Assembly (NCBI RefSeq): GCF_008801935.1
Contig: NZ_VZOT01000004.1
Location: forward strand, 62,001 to 126,000
Direction of reading: 5' to 3'
DNA: 64,000 nt
Source: Comamonas kerstersii
Lineage (GTDB): Bacteria; Pseudomonadota; Gammaproteobacteria; Burkholderiales; Burkholderiaceae_C
The notes beneath the pieces were generated by a model, which did not search any database, had not been told where the DNA came from, and saw only the letters and a program-made list of their open reading frames with translations. Numbering within the stretch: the first letter of the stretch is position 1; each line of letters opens with the position of its first letter. Of the stretch, positions 23,553 through 34,069 are shown in pieces. Position numbers and translations under genes: made by a program.

Positions 23553-25139
23553 ATGAAAGCACTGCTCTCCGTCTCCGATAAGACCGGTATTGTTGAATTT
23601 GCCCAAGCCCTGCACGCGATGGGTATTCAGCTGCTCTCTACCGGCGGTACTGCCAAATTGCTGGCTGACAAGGGGCTGCCTGTTACTGAAGTAGCAGAAG
23701 TCACCCAGTTCCCAGAGATGCTGGACGGCCGCGTCAAGACCCTGCACCCCAAGGTACACGGCGGTCTGCTGGCCCGCCGCGATCTGCCTGAGCACATGGC
23801 TGCGCTCAAGGAACATGGCATCGAGACCATCGACCTGCTGGTGGTGAACCTCTACCCCTTCGAAGCCACGGTGGCCAAGGAAGGCTGCACACTGGCCGAC
23901 GCCATCGAGAACATCGACATTGGCGGCCCCGCCATGGTGCGCTCCGCTGCCAAGAACTGGAAGGATGTGGGCGTGGTCACGGCTGCTGACCAGTACGAGA
24001 AGGTGCTGGCCGAACTGAAGGCCAACGGCAAGCTGTCCAACAAGCTGCGCTTTGAGCTGTCTGTGGCAGCCTTCAACCGCATCAGCCAGTACGACGGCGC
24101 AATCAGCAACTACCTGTCGAGCGTGAAGTTCGAAGAAGAAAAGCTGAGCGAAGAGTACGTGCCCGCACGTGCCGAGTTCCCCGGCCAGTTCAACGAGCAG
24201 TATGTGAAGGTCCAGGACCTGCGCTACGGCGAAAACAGCCACCAGCAAGCTGCTTGGTACCGCGATCTGGCGCCTGCTGCCGGTTCGCTGGCCACCGGCG
24301 TGCAGCTGCAGGGCAAGGAACTGAGCTACAACAACATTGCTGACGCCGATGCTGCGTGGGAATGCGTCAAGAGCTTTGAAGTGCCTGCCTGCGTGATCAT
24401 CAAGCACGCCAACCCCTGCGGTGTGGCCATTGGTGCCAACCCCTTCGAGGCTTACTCCAAGGCCTTCCAGACCGACCCCACCAGCGCGTTTGGCGGCATC
24501 ATTGCCTTCAACCGCCCTGTGGACAAGGCCGCAGCCGAAGCCGTGTCCAAGCAGTTCGTGGAAGTGCTGATGGCCCCTGACTTCACCGCCGAAGCGCTGG
24601 AAATCTTCAAGGCCAAGGTCAATGTGCGTCTGATGAAGATTGCACTGCCTGAGAACTATGGCGCTGTGCGCAACGCGCTGGAAACCAAGCGTGTGGGTTC
24701 CGGTCTGCTGCTGCAGTCTGCCGACAACCACGAGCTGCAACTGGCCGATCTGAAGGTCGTGACCATCAAGCAGCCTACCCCTGAAGAGCTGAACGACCTG
24801 CTGTTTGCCTGGAAGGTCGCCAAGTTCGTCAAGTCCAACGCCATCGTATTCTGCAAGAACGGCATGACCATGGGCGTGGGTGCTGGGCAGATGTCGCGTC
24901 TGGACTCGGCTCGCATTGCCTCCATCAAGGCAGAAGCCGCCAAGCTGAGCCTGCAAAACACGGTCGTCGCGTCGGATGCCTTCTTCCCCTTCCGCGACGG
25001 TCTGGACGTGGTGGTCGATGCCGGCGCAACCTGCGTGGCGCAGCCTGGTGGTTCCATGCGTGACCAAGAAGTGATTGATGCGGCGAACGAGCGTGGTGTG
25101 GCGATGGTGTTTACTGGCGTCCGCCACTTCCGCCACTAA
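23553..25139 (+). CDS. purH: Bifunctional AICAR transformylase / IMP cyclohydrolase
   Basis: 528 residues, full length. Performs the last two steps of IMP synthesis. Seen: N-terminal MGS-like cyclohydrolase domain ([41 protein letters not shown]) and the C-terminal transformylase with [33 protein letters not shown] and [11 protein letters not shown]. The ATG at 23553 gives the standard [10 protein letters not shown] start. Confidence 0.97.
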   Translation: MKALLSVSDKTGIVEFAQALHAMGIQLLSTGGTAKLLADKGLPVTEVAEVTQFPEMLDGRVKTLHPKVHGGLLARRDLPEHMAALKEHGIETIDLLVVNLYPFEATVAKEGCTLADAIENIDIGGPAMVRSAAKNWKDVGVVTAADQYEKVLAELKANGKLSNKLRFELSVAAFNRISQYDGAISNYLSSVKFEEEKLSEEYVPARAEFPGQFNEQYVKVQDLRYGENSHQQAAWYRDLAPAAGSLATGVQLQGKELSYNNIADADAAWECVKSFEVPACVIIKHANPCGVAIGANPFEAYSKAFQTDPTSAFGGIIAFNRPVDKAAAEAVSKQFVEVLMAPDFTAEALEIFKAKVNVRLMKIALPENYGAVRNALETKRVGSGLLLQSADNHELQLADLKVVTIKQPTPEELNDLLFAWKVAKFVKSNAIVFCKNGMTMGVGAGQMSRLDSARIASIKAEAAKLSLQNTVVASDAFFPFRDGLDVVVDAGATCVAQPGGSMRDQEVIDAANERGVAMVFTGVRHFRH

Positions 25140-25141
25140 TA

Positions 25142-25268
25142 TTGAATTGCTGATCTAACCCTTGATACTTCGTTGGGCCAGCTCGCCGTAGCGCTGCTAC
25201 TGTCTTCGCTGGCCCGCCTCGTCTCAACCGCCCATCTGACGATGGGCTGGGCTACCTCAGCAATTCAA
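25142..25268. repeat. 127-nt structured element with 12-bp terminal inverted repeats
   Basis: TTGAATTGCTGA (25142-25153) and TCAGCAATTCAA (25257-25268) are perfect inverted ends. Inside are GGGCCAGC / GCTGGCCC (25175-25182, 25208-25215) and CCCATC-TGAC-GATGGG (25231-25246). The element could be a MITE-like insertion, a structured RNA or the 3' processing structure of purH. No clear target-site duplication is seen. The rest of the gap to 25374 has nothing further that I recognise. Confidence 0.6.
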
Positions 25269-25374
25269 GCGTACAGCGCAAAGCCACTGCCACCATCAGG
25301 TTGAGCAAGGCGGCGCACACTCGGCATGGTGGTTTCGGCTCCATGCCGTTTGTTTTAGGTGAAAGGATTTTTTC

Positions 25375-25824
25375 ATGGAGGACTACGACGATGTTCCCGT
25401 GCAGCGTCCCAAGTGGATTGGCTGGGTCATCATCATTGGCATGATTCTGGTGGTGCTGGGCCTGCTCAATCTGGGCGTGCGCCTGTACATCGGCACACCT
25501 TCGGACCAGGCAGCGACCAAGGTCGTGGGTGATGTGGCGCAGCAGCGCCCAGAGCTGGTGCAGGGCAAGGCCTGGATTGATGGCAGTGACTGCATGCGCT
25601 GCCATGGTGTGGATCGCAAGTTTGTCGGCCCCGGCTTTATGCAGGTGGCCGAGCGCTATCGCGAGCAGCCTGAGGTACAGGCCTATCTGGCGCGCAAGAT
25701 TCGTGAGGGCAGCGTGGGGGTCTGGGGTAATGTGATCATGCCGCGCCACCCGCAGGTGACGCAGGAGCAGTCCGAAGGCATGGCCGCCTGGATCCTGGCG
25801 CTGCCGTCTCCAAAAGCTGAATAA
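25375..25824 (+). CDS. Membrane-anchored class I cytochrome c
   Basis: 149 residues. An N-terminal membrane anchor (WIGWVIIIGMILVVLGLL, residues 14-32) is followed by a periplasmic haem domain with C73-x2-C76-H77 (CMRCH) and likely axial Met122 in VIMPRHP. The pattern VGPGF upstream and GMAAWILAL at the end fit c551/c552-type monohaem cytochromes. It probably passes electrons to or from the terminal oxidase chain. No oxidase genes are adjacent. Confidence 0.85.
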   Translation: MEDYDDVPVQRPKWIGWVIIIGMILVVLGLLNLGVRLYIGTPSDQAATKVVGDVAQQRPELVQGKAWIDGSDCMRCHGVDRKFVGPGFMQVAERYREQPEVQAYLARKIREGSVGVWGNVIMPRHPQVTQEQSEGMAAWILALPSPKAE

Positions 25825-25847
25825 GCTTATGAGCTTTGCGTCTTATG

Positions 25848-25883
25848 GCCCGAAAGCCTGGCTCCAGGTTTTCGGGCTTTTTT
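25848..25883 (+). terminator. Rho-independent terminator after cytochrome c gene
   Basis: GCCCGAAAGCCTGG - CTCC - AGGTTTTCGGGC followed by TTTTTT. The remaining gap to 26126 holds no feature I can support beyond an ATGCTCTCTTTTTTGAAT string also seen at 57006. Confidence 0.85.
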
Positions 25884-26126
25884 GCGTCATATCCGCTCTG
25901 CATGCATGTAATAAGCGCTTTGAGGACTGCATGGGCAGGCATCCTGAGTGGGTGTGGGCGCTAACTCGATTGGTCGGCGGTTGCAGGCAGTGTGCGCAAT
26001 AAACAAGCGTTGCCTCGGGTGTAAATGCAGGCTTTGTGCGCTTGATGCGGGTAATCCCTATGCTCTCTTTTTTGAATCAAAGATGGCTGTCTGCGCTGAA
26101 CGCGAGGACAGTGAAAAAGGGTTTGC

Positions 26127-27602
26127 ATGCAGTGGTTACGAACCAAATCCGTCGCACAGGCACTGGCTGATGCGGACGAGCCAGGGCGCCAGCTCAAGCG
26201 CACGCTGGGTACTTTCGACTTGATCATCATGGGCCTGGCCGTGGCCGTGGGCGCGGGCATTTTCTCGGTGGGCGCACGTGCGGCAGGCACGTTTGCCGGG
26301 CCAGCCGTGATCTTTTCTTTCATCATCGCGGCGTTTACCTGCGCGCTGGCCATCATGTGCTATGCGGAGTTTGCGTCCAAGGTGCCTGTCACTGGCAGTG
26401 CCTACACCTATACCTATCTGACGCTGGGCGAGGGCCTAGCCTGGATCATTGGCTGGAATCTGCTGCTGGAGATGATCTCGGCCGGTGCAGTGATTGCCAA
26501 ATACTGGGGCATCTATCTGTCCACCGTGTTTGCCACGGCAGGCTGGGATATTCCCTCCACGCTGCAGCTGGGCAGCCTGACGCTGAACTGGGGCCCCTTC
26601 CTGATCGTGACCGTGTTCACGCTGCTGCTGATCAAGGGCACCAAGGAATCCGCGCGTGTGAACAACATCCTCACCATGGTGAAGATTGCCATCACCCTGT
26701 TTGTGATTGTGGTGGGCTTTACCTATATGGACACCAGCCACTTCACGCCCTTTATTCCTCCGGCACAGGCGCCTGTGATTGCGCATGGCGTGACGGGCGA
26801 TGTCTGGGGCCAGCCCATGCTGGCCTGGCTGTTTGGCGCGCAACCCAGCCAGTATGGCTGGCTGGGCGTGATTTCGGGGGCTGCGCTGGTGTTCTTTGCC
26901 TTCCTGGGCTTTGACATCGTGGCCACTTCCGCCGAAGAAGTGAAAGACCCGCAGCGCACCCTGCCACGTGGCATTCTGGGTGGTCTGGCGCTGGTGACGG
27001 TGCTCTACATTCTGGTGACGCTGGCGCTGACTGGCATGGTGCATTACAGCGAGCTGGCCAAGGCCGAGAACCCATCGCTGGCTACCGCCTTCATCGCCGT
27101 GGGGGCTGACTGGGCCGCGCAGATCATCGCCATTGGCGTGCTGGCAGGCATGACCACCGTGGTCATGGTGCTGCTCATGGGCAGTGCCCGTGTGCTGCTG
27201 GCGCTGTGCCGTGACGGTCTGCTGCCCCGCAGCTGGGGCGTGACTTCCAAGGTCAACAAGACGCCGGTGCGCCTGCAGATTGCCGTGGGTATCGTGGTGG
27301 CGCTGCTGGCGGGCTTTACCAATGTGGAAGCGCTGGAAGAGATGATCAACATCGGTACGCTGTCGGCCTTTGTGCTGGTCAGTGTGGGCGTGCTGGTGCT
27401 GCGCAAGAAGAACCCCAATGCGGGTGGCTATCGCGTGCCATTGGGCCCGGTGCTGCCTGTGGTGTCGGCCGTGTTGTGCGTGTACCTGATGATGAACCTG
27501 ACCATCCTGACCTGGGTGCGCTTTCTGGCCTGGATGGGGCTGGGTGTAGCCATCTACATTGGCTACGGCATGCGCCATTCGCGCCTGGCCAAAGGCGAGT
27601 GA
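26127..27602 (+). CDS. APC family amino acid permease
   Basis: 491 residues with about 12 to 14 membrane helices. GLAVAVGAGIFSVGARAAG near residues 40-58 is the substrate-binding TM1 signature, EFASKVPVTGSAYTYTY near 85-101 is the TM3 region, and AFLGFDIVATSAEEVKDPQR is the TM6-loop region of the CAT (cationic amino acid transporter/YfnA) subgroup. It imports amino acids, exact substrate unknown. A single gene between terminators. Confidence 0.9.
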   Translation: MQWLRTKSVAQALADADEPGRQLKRTLGTFDLIIMGLAVAVGAGIFSVGARAAGTFAGPAVIFSFIIAAFTCALAIMCYAEFASKVPVTGSAYTYTYLTLGEGLAWIIGWNLLLEMISAGAVIAKYWGIYLSTVFATAGWDIPSTLQLGSLTLNWGPFLIVTVFTLLLIKGTKESARVNNILTMVKIAITLFVIVVGFTYMDTSHFTPFIPPAQAPVIAHGVTGDVWGQPMLAWLFGAQPSQYGWLGVISGAALVFFAFLGFDIVATSAEEVKDPQRTLPRGILGGLALVTVLYILVTLALTGMVHYSELAKAENPSLATAFIAVGADWAAQIIAIGVLAGMTTVVMVLLMGSARVLLALCRDGLLPRSWGVTSKVNKTPVRLQIAVGIVVALLAGFTNVEALEEMINIGTLSAFVLVSVGVLVLRKKNPNAGGYRVPLGPVLPVVSAVLCVYLMMNLTILTWVRFLAWMGLGVAIYIGYGMRHSRLAKGE

Positions 27603-27614
27603 ACTTCAAAAATC

Positions 27615-27700
27615 AAAGCGCTTTGCGCTTGATTTATAAGGATTTCAAAGTAAAAACTATCTGAAACCTTTGATTTTCAAGCGCTGGCAGCTATCAAAAA
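27615..27700. repeat. Long-type GCGCTT dispersed intergenic repeat
   Basis: GCGCTTGATTTATAAGGATT, TTCAAAG ... CTGAAACCTTTGAT and TTTCAAGCGCTGGCAGCTAT form an extended imperfect palindrome of the long repeat family. It lies directly after the permease gene and before the hemL terminator. Confidence 0.7.
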
Positions 27701-27730
27701 AGCCCTGCAGACATTGCCGCCTGCAGGGCT
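27701..27730. terminator. Bidirectional terminator between permease and hemL
   Basis: AGCCCTGCAG - 10 bases - CTGCAGGGCT. Reading the minus strand it is followed by TTTTTTG, so it ends hemL well; on the plus strand only TTCTGTT follows. Confidence 0.8.
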
Positions 27731-27754
27731 TTCTGTTGGGTGAAGCTGTGTGGC

Positions 27755-29059
27755 TTACAGCGTCTTGAACACTTCGCGCGCAGCTTCCACCGTGCGGTCA
27801 ATGTCTTGCTCGCTGTGGGCCATGCTCACAAAACCGGCTTCGTACAGCGCAGGCGCAAAGTAGTGACCGCGCTCCAGCATGCCGTGGAAGAACTTGTTGA
27901 ACATGGCACCGTCGGTCTTCATGACCTCGTGGTAGGTCTTGGGCAGCTCGGGCAGCAGGTAGAAGCCAAACAGGCCACCTTGCCAGTCGATGCTGAACGG
28001 AATACCGGCTTCATCCGCTTCGGCCTTGAGGCCCTGCATCAGGTGGCCGGTCTTGAGGTGCAGCTCGGCATGGAAGCCGGGGCGGCTGATCAGCTCCAGC
28101 GTTTTCAGACCGCAGGCCGTGGCAATAGGGTTGCCCGACAGCGTGCCAGCCTGATAGACCGGGCCCAGGGGCGAGAGCTTTTCCATGATCTCACGGCGGC
28201 CACCAAAGGCGGCCATGGGCATGCCGCCGCCAATGACCTTGCCCATCACGGTGATGTCGGGCTCAAAGCCTTCGATCTCCTTGGCATACAGGCTTTGCGC
28301 GCAGCCCAGAGCCACGCGGAAACCGGTCATGACTTCGTCATAGATCATCAGCGCGCCGTGCTCCTTGGTCAGCTCACGGATGCGGCGGGTGAATTCCACC
28401 GAGGCACGCACAAAGTTCATATTGCCCGCGATGGGCTCCATGATCACGCAGGCAATCTCGCTGCCCATCTTGGCAAAGGCTTCTTCGAGCTGGGCCACAT
28501 CGTTGTATTCCAGCACGATGGTGTCCTTGACCACATCGGCAGGCACACCCGCTGAGGAGGACGAACCAAAGGTCGCCAGACCGGAGCCAGCTTTCACCAG
28601 CAGCGAATCCGCATGGCCGTGGTAGCAGCCGTTGAACTTGATGATCTTGCTGCGGCCGGTGTAGCCACGGGCCAGGCGCAGGGCGCTCATGCCCGCTTCC
28701 GTGCCGGAGGACACCATGCGCACCATTTCCATGGAAGGCACCAGCTCGCGAATCTTTTCGGCCAGCACCACTTCGCGTTCGGTGGGGGCGCCAAAGCTGA
28801 AGCCTTCCAGCACGGCGGCCTGCACGGCTGCCACGACTTCAGGGTGGCCGTGGCCCAGGATCATGGGGCCCCAGGAGCCGATGTAGTCCACAAACTGCTG
28901 GTCGTTCGTGTCCCAGAAGTAAGCGCCCTGTGCACGCTTGACGAAGCGAGGCGTGCCGCCCACGGCATTGAAGGCACGCACGGGGGAGTTCACGCCACCA
29001 GGGATCACGCCCTTGGCGCGCTCGAATAAAGCTTGATTCAGGTCAGTGTTTTGTGTCAT
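27755..29059 (-). CDS. hemL: Glutamate-1-semialdehyde 2,1-aminomutase
   Basis: 434 residues. PLP enzyme making 5-aminolevulinate in the C5 haem pathway. Seen: [11 protein letters not shown] at the N terminus, [37 protein letters not shown] and the PLP lysine (about K274) in [11 protein letters not shown]. Start ATG at 29059 lies 17 bp inside the 3' end of the thiD-like gene, so the two are coupled. Full length and intact. Confidence 0.97.
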   Translation of the reverse strand: MTQNTDLNQALFERAKGVIPGGVNSPVRAFNAVGGTPRFVKRAQGAYFWDTNDQQFVDYIGSWGPMILGHGHPEVVAAVQAAVLEGFSFGAPTEREVVLAEKIRELVPSMEMVRMVSSGTEAGMSALRLARGYTGRSKIIKFNGCYHGHADSLLVKAGSGLATFGSSSSAGVPADVVKDTIVLEYNDVAQLEEAFAKMGSEIACVIMEPIAGNMNFVRASVEFTRRIRELTKEHGALMIYDEVMTGFRVALGCAQSLYAKEIEGFEPDITVMGKVIGGGMPMAAFGGRREIMEKLSPLGPVYQAGTLSGNPIATACGLKTLELISRPGFHAELHLKTGHLMQGLKAEADEAGIPFSIDWQGGLFGFYLLPELPKTYHEVMKTDGAMFNKFFHGMLERGHYFAPALYEAGFVSMAHSEQDIDRTVEAAREVFKTL

Positions 29060-30044
29060 GTAGAGGCATCACAAAGCCCTCGAGGGGCGGTTGGTTTTCT
29101 GCTTCAGGAGCGGCTGGCTGTGCTTCGGGCGCAGCCTCTGCTTCGGCAGCAGCAGCGGCTGCAGCGGCAACGGTGCCTTCTTCGGGCTGGGCCCAGAACA
29201 TGCGGTCGGGGATGAGCTGGCCCATGCCAGGGCGAAAGCCCGCTCCCAGGCTGTGGTCCAGATACTCCAGCGCTTCCTGTGCAGCAGCTCCCAGTTCATT
29301 GCCAGCGGCCAGCAAGGCCGTCAGCGCTGCCGAAAGGGTATCACCTGCACCATGGAAGCTGCCATCAAACAGCTCAAACTTGCTGCTGCCAATAACGGTT
29401 TCGGTGGAGGCCAGCACGTTGTCCAGATGCTGCTCGGGTAGAGGAATGCCCGTGACCAGGACAAACGGTACATCGCGCGCTTCTGCGGCCTTGGCAATAT
29501 CACGGGCCGTTGGTGGGCGGCTGTGGCTCCAGTCCGGCAGCAGCCAGCGGCTCAAGGTGCCGTAATTGCCGACCAGTACCGAGGTCTGCGGCATGACCAG
29601 CGCCTGAAAGGCGTCGAGATATTCTTCGAGACCGTCGCCCTGCCACCAGGACAGGTCCGGCATGTAGCTGATGATGGGAATGTCCGGGTAGTCGCTGGCC
29701 AGCTCGGCAATCGCTGCAAGGTTGGACGGGCTGCCCGCAAAACCCAGCTTGATGGCGCGCACGGGAATGTCCTCCAGCGCAGTGCGTGCCTGGTCGGTGA
29801 CGAGCTCGTCATCCATGGCAGTGTGTGAAAACACATGGCTGGTATCGCGCACGATGACCCCGGTGGCAACGGCGACGGGGTGGCCGCCCACAGAGGCAAT
29901 GGTGGTGATGTCCGCAGTCAGTCCGCCTGCGCCGCTGGGGTCGATGGCATTGAAGCACATCACGCACATGGGTTGGGCCAGCGTGGCGGAGGGAGTGTCG
30001 GGGGAGGGGGGCGCAGTGGGGACTGCAGGGGGCTGAAATGCCAT
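29043..30044 (-). CDS. thiD: Hydroxymethylpyrimidine/phosphomethylpyrimidine kinase
   Basis: About 333 residues from ATG 30044; an in-frame TTG at 30101 is possible. Ribokinase fold: [16 protein letters not shown] near residues 34-49, substrate region [10 protein letters not shown], and the catalytic GAGD in [15 protein letters not shown]. It phosphorylates HMP and HMP-P for thiamine synthesis. It carries an extra C-terminal tail of about 50 residues, rich in Ala, Glu and Pro (about 270-320), not usual for ThiD. It is upstream of and overlapping hemL. Confidence 0.85.
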   Translation of the reverse strand: MAFQPPAVPTAPPSPDTPSATLAQPMCVMCFNAIDPSGAGGLTADITTIASVGGHPVAVATGVIVRDTSHVFSHTAMDDELVTDQARTALEDIPVRAIKLGFAGSPSNLAAIAELASDYPDIPIISYMPDLSWWQGDGLEEYLDAFQALVMPQTSVLVGNYGTLSRWLLPDWSHSRPPTARDIAKAAEARDVPFVLVTGIPLPEQHLDNVLASTETVIGSSKFELFDGSFHGAGDTLSAALTALLAAGNELGAAAQEALEYLDHSLGAGFRPGMGQLIPDRMFWAQPEEGTVAAAAAAAAEAEAAPEAQPAAPEAENQPPLEGFVMPLHDTKH

Positions 30045-30320
30045 GCGTTGTTCAATGACCTGCTCTTTGTCAAGAGGGGGCGGGTTGGTGCCTAAATACA
30101 ATCATTGCATTCTATTGGAAGCGACTTTAAGCTGTTGCAGACCCTAAGACTTGGATGTGTTTGGTGGGTGATAGCTGCAAGATGGCGCCTCAGGTGCAAG
30201 GCAGCAAAGACCGGGAGGCGGTACAGCCGCCAGACATAAAAATGGTCGAAATGAGAGAGTTGGGCAGTGCCGGGAGGGCGCAGTCCGGGAGATTTCGGTG
30301 AACCCTGAGGGCATTTCAAA

Positions 30321-30719
30321 TTGAGTACAGCCGGAGCATCTTTCAGAGTGTTGGTGGTGGATGACAGCAACACCATTCGTCGCAGTGCAGAGATTTTTCT
30401 CAAGCAGGGAGGGCATGAGGTCCTGCTTGCCGAAGATGGCTTTGATGCACTGGCCAAGGTGAATGATTTCAGGCCGCATCTGATCTTCTGCGACATCCTG
30501 ATGCCCAAGCTCGATGGCTATCAGACCTGCGCCATCATCAAGCGCAACGCACATTTCGCAGACACGCCCGTGGTGATGCTTTCATCCAAGGATGGCGTGT
30601 TTGACAAGGCACGCGGGCGCATGGTCGGCTGCCAGGACTATCTCACCAAACCATTTACCAAGGAGCAGCTGCTCAAGGCTGTGCAGCAGCTTGGCAAGGT
30701 CGAATCGGTAGCAGGCTGA
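30321..30719 (+). CDS. pilG: Twitching-motility response regulator PilG
   Basis: 132 residues, a lone receiver domain. VLVVDDSNTIRRSAEIFLKQ, phosphoacceptor in LIFCDILMPKLDGYQTCA, VVMLSSKDGVFDKARGR and YLTKPFTKEQLL agree closely with PilG. The only sensible start is TTG 30321 with GAGGG before it, since no early in-frame ATG exists. It acts with PilB at the extending pilus pole. First gene of the pilGHIJ-chpA cluster; the 275 bp before it hold no clear feature. Confidence 0.92.
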   Translation: MSTAGASFRVLVVDDSNTIRRSAEIFLKQGGHEVLLAEDGFDALAKVNDFRPHLIFCDILMPKLDGYQTCAIIKRNAHFADTPVVMLSSKDGVFDKARGRMVGCQDYLTKPFTKEQLLKAVQQLGKVESVAG

Positions 30720-30747
30720 ACAGAAAACAGACAGAGAGGAGAGGGAA

Positions 30748-31119
30748 ATGTCTATCCAGAAAGTACTGGTCGTGGATGACTCCAAGACGGAGTTGATGTT
30801 TCTCACGGAGATATTGCACCAGCAGGGGTACCAGGTACGTACTGCAGAAAACGCCGAGCAGGCACTGACCAGGCTTGAAGAAGAAAAGCCGGATCTGATT
30901 CTGATGGACGTGGTCATGCCCGGTCAGAACGGTTTTCAGCTCACCCGTTCGCTGGCGCGCAACACCAAGTTTGCCGACGTGCCCATCATCATGTGCACCA
31001 GCAAGAACCAGGAAACCGACCGCGTCTGGGGGCTGCGTCAGGGTGCCAGTGACTACATCACCAAGCCCGTCAATCCGCAGGAGCTGCAGGCCAAGATTGC
31101 TGCGCTGTCCAGCGTCTGA
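30748..31119 (+). CDS. pilH: Twitching-motility response regulator PilH
   Basis: 123 residues, receiver domain only. KVLVVDDSKTELMFLTEIL, LILMDVVMPGQNGFQ, IIMCTSKNQETDRVWG and YITKPVNPQEL are the conserved receiver elements, and the NQETD context is PilH-like. In the Pil-Chp pathway PilH opposes PilG and promotes retraction or acts as a phosphate sink. An AGAGGAGAGGG ribosome binding site precedes the ATG. Confidence 0.92.
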   Translation: MSIQKVLVVDDSKTELMFLTEILHQQGYQVRTAENAEQALTRLEEEKPDLILMDVVMPGQNGFQLTRSLARNTKFADVPIIMCTSKNQETDRVWGLRQGASDYITKPVNPQELQAKIAALSSV

Positions 31120-31130
31120 AGTGAGCATCC

Positions 31131-31673
31131 ATGGCAAACCGACAAGCGCTGCGTGAGCTTCAGGTACGTCTGGCCGAGCGCCTGCAAGCCGCGCGCAGCA
31201 ACACATCCAAGGGTGCGAGCTGGCTGGCGGTGCAGGCCGGTTCGCGCAACTATCTGCTGCCGCTGGATCAGGCCGGTGAAATTTTTCCGTGGACTGCCAC
31301 CATGAAGGTGCCCTATACCGCGCCCTGGTTCTGGGGTGTGGTCAATTTGCGTGGCAGTCTGGCTGGGGTGGTTGATTTGTGTGCCTTGCTCGGGCATCCG
31401 GTCGAGCGCACGGAGCAGTCGCTGCATGAGGTGAGCCTGCTGCTGATCAATCCCGGTCTGCAGGTCAATGCGGCGCTGGTGGTGGACCGGCTGCAGGGGC
31501 TGCGTGGTGCGGAAGATTTTGCTTCCATGCAGGAGCCTTCCTTGCAGGCCACGGCCCAAACACCATCCAGCTGCCTGGGCGCAGGCTATGTGGATCACAC
31601 CGGCGCGGTGTGGCAGGTCCTGCAATTGCACGCCCTGGTGCAATCGCCGGAGTTTCTGAACATTCGTATGTGA
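31131..31673 (+). CDS. pilI: CheW-like adaptor PilI
   Basis: 180 residues. One CheW domain: YLLPLDQAGEIFPW, VPYTAPWFWGVVNLRGSLAGVVDL and ALVVDRLQGLRG. It couples the PilJ receptor to the ChpA kinase. It lies 11 bp after pilH and 25 bp before pilJ, so one operon is expected. Confidence 0.92.
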   Translation: MANRQALRELQVRLAERLQAARSNTSKGASWLAVQAGSRNYLLPLDQAGEIFPWTATMKVPYTAPWFWGVVNLRGSLAGVVDLCALLGHPVERTEQSLHEVSLLLINPGLQVNAALVVDRLQGLRGAEDFASMQEPSLQATAQTPSSCLGAGYVDHTGAVWQVLQLHALVQSPEFLNIRM

Positions 31674-31698
31674 ATCTTTTGCTTCTTAGAGGTTGAGC

Positions 31699-33933
31699 AT
31701 GTCTTTTGTCCAGCGAGTCAGCAAATTTTTTCGTCGCAAGCCTGAGGGCCAGGACGAAATGACAGTAGTGCAGCAGCAGGAGGCAACTGCGCAGCAGATG
31801 TCCGCAGAAGATGCCTGGCCCAGCGTGCAGGACACGGATGTGCTCGACGATGCACCGGTCGAGCAAAGTGAAATCCATCTGCCCTTGCTTGGCCCCGCAC
31901 CAGCGGCTACCCACCAGCGGCGTCTGCTTACCATGCTGGCTCTGGGTGTGATTTTGCTGGCCCTGGTGGCAGGCTGGGTGCTGCAGCAGGCAGACCGTTC
32001 GGCCAAGCAGCTGGCGGCAACGGGTCAGTCGCTGATGCAGTCGCAGCGACTGGCGAAGTCTGTGACGCAGGCCTTGCTCGGCAAGGAGCCTGCCTTCTCT
32101 GAGCTGCAGGACAGTGCCAGCGTGCTGGGGCGCAATGTGCACGCGCTGACCCAGGGGGATGCTGAACTGGGTGTGCAAAGCCTGGATGCAGCCTATGAAG
32201 AAGATCTGGGCTCGGTCAGCAGGCTGGCCCAGCAGGCAGAGAAAAACGCCCGTGCGGTGCTCAATCAGCAAAAGACTCTGATGCAGGCCGGTGATGCGCT
32301 GCGCGCCATCAATCGCCAGTCTTCGGGCCTGCTGGAGCTGGCAGAAGCCGTGGCCACCACCAAGCTGCAAATTGGCGCCGCAGCGCCCGAAATTGCAGCA
32401 GCCAGCCAGCTGGTCATGCTGACGCAGCGCATTGGCAAGTCAGCCAACGAATTCCAGACCATTGATGGCGTGAGTCCCGAGGCAGTGTTTCTGCTGGGGC
32501 GCGACCTGAACTCCTTCAAGGAGCTGGCCGAAGGCCTGCTGCATGGCAATGCCGAACTGCGCCTGTCAGCAGCGCGTGATGCGCAGGTGCGTGAGCAGCT
32601 GACTGCCATGCTGGAAATGTATGAGCAGACACGTGAGGAAGCGGCTTCGATTCTGAGCAATCTGCAAGGCCTGGTAGCGGCGCGTGAAGCGCAGAATGCC
32701 ATCATTGCTGACAGCGAACCGCTGCGTGCACAGCTGGAGCAACTGCAGAACAAGCTCTCGCAGCAAAGCGGTATTTCTGCAGGGCAGATGGCTCTGCTGG
32801 TGATGCTGGGTCTGTTTGTGCTGCTGTGCGGTATTGGTATCTCGCGCGTGCAGCTGCTGGACAGCCGTCAACGTCAGGAACTGGCCGAGCAGCAGCGCAT
32901 GGATGCACGCCGTCAGGAGCAGGACGCCAAGCGCATCAATGATGCCAACCAGGCCGCGATCTTGCGCCTGATGAACGAACTGCAGAACGTGGCTGAAGGT
33001 GACCTGACCCAGGAAGCCACGGTGACGGAAGACATCACCGGCGCCATTGCTGACTCGGTGAACTACACGGTGGAAGAGCTGCGGCTGCTGGTGGGCAGTG
33101 TGCAGAACACGGCCCAGCGCGTGGCGCAGACTACGGCGCAGGTGGACAGTACTTCCTCACAACTGCTGGCCACATCGGCAGAGCAGCTGCGCGAAATCCG
33201 CGAAACCGGTCAGTCGATTCTGGACATGGCTGATCGCATTACCCAGGTGTCAGCACAGGCACAAGAATCTGCTGCGGTGGCGCGCCAGTCCAGACAGGCG
33301 GCTGAAGATGGCCAGCGTGCGGTGCAGAACACCATCAATGGCATGAACGCCATTCGCGATCAGATTCAGGAAACTTCCAAGCGCATCAAGCGACTTGGTG
33401 AGTCCTCGCAGGAAATTGGCGAAATCACTGAGCTGATTTCCGACATTACCGAGCAGACCAACGTGCTGGCTTTGAACGCCGCTATTCAGGCTGCATCGGC
33501 AGGTGAAGCAGGTCGAGGTTTCTCTGTGGTGGCGGAAGAAGTGCAGCGCCTGGCCGAACGCTCGGCGGACGCGACACGCCAGATCGCTGCGCTGGTGAAA
33601 ACCATTCAGACCGACACCCTGGATGCGGTGGCCGCGATGGAGCGCTCTACCCAGGGCGTGGTGGAAGGCGCACGCCTGTCTGACTCTGCGGGCGCTGCGC
33701 TGGCAGAAATTGACGCGGTGTCACGCAAGCTGGCGGATCTGATTGAGCAGATCGCCCAGACCTCGCAGAACGAAGCGGCGCTGGCCGGTGAAGTGGCAGG
33801 CAATATTCAGCACATTTTTGCCGTGACCGAGCAGACCGGAAACAGTACCCGCACCACGGCAGAGCAGGTGCAGGAGCTGGCCAAGATGGCTGAGGAACTG
33901 CGCCAGTCCGTGTCCCGTTTCAAGATTGCCTGA
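31699..33933 (+). CDS. pilJ: Methyl-accepting chemotaxis protein PilJ
   Basis: 744 residues from ATG 31699 (AGAGGT site). A short cytoplasmic N terminus rich in Q and E, membrane helix about 76-95 ([20 protein letters not shown]), a long helical periplasmic region with two PilJ-type repeats ([16 protein letters not shown]), a second membrane helix near residue 365, a HAMP-like segment and the signalling hairpin with the tip [20 protein letters not shown]. It senses pilus-related surface contact and controls ChpA. Confidence 0.93.
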   Translation: MSFVQRVSKFFRRKPEGQDEMTVVQQQEATAQQMSAEDAWPSVQDTDVLDDAPVEQSEIHLPLLGPAPAATHQRRLLTMLALGVILLALVAGWVLQQADRSAKQLAATGQSLMQSQRLAKSVTQALLGKEPAFSELQDSASVLGRNVHALTQGDAELGVQSLDAAYEEDLGSVSRLAQQAEKNARAVLNQQKTLMQAGDALRAINRQSSGLLELAEAVATTKLQIGAAAPEIAAASQLVMLTQRIGKSANEFQTIDGVSPEAVFLLGRDLNSFKELAEGLLHGNAELRLSAARDAQVREQLTAMLEMYEQTREEAASILSNLQGLVAAREAQNAIIADSEPLRAQLEQLQNKLSQQSGISAGQMALLVMLGLFVLLCGIGISRVQLLDSRQRQELAEQQRMDARRQEQDAKRINDANQAAILRLMNELQNVAEGDLTQEATVTEDITGAIADSVNYTVEELRLLVGSVQNTAQRVAQTTAQVDSTSSQLLATSAEQLREIRETGQSILDMADRITQVSAQAQESAAVARQSRQAAEDGQRAVQNTINGMNAIRDQIQETSKRIKRLGESSQEIGEITELISDITEQTNVLALNAAIQAASAGEAGRGFSVVAEEVQRLAERSADATRQIAALVKTIQTDTLDAVAAMERSTQGVVEGARLSDSAGAALAEIDAVSRKLADLIEQIAQTSQNEAALAGEVAGNIQHIFAVTEQTGNSTRTTAEQVQELAKMAEELRQSVSRFKIA

Positions 33934-34069
33934 ACCATTGATGAGCCGCGCGCGTGTTGATCATCGGCAGGTTGAAGAAAGCCATGCCACCTGTTGCGCA
34001 TGGAAAGGCGCTTGAGAAAGCCTATGTCAGATTGCCAGATGGATCGCGGTTGAAAGCCAAGGATAGATG

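Noticed and set aside
23538-25136. Long open frame antisense to purH
   Set aside because: It mirrors the purH codon pattern (His/Val-rich shadow), and purH is certain.
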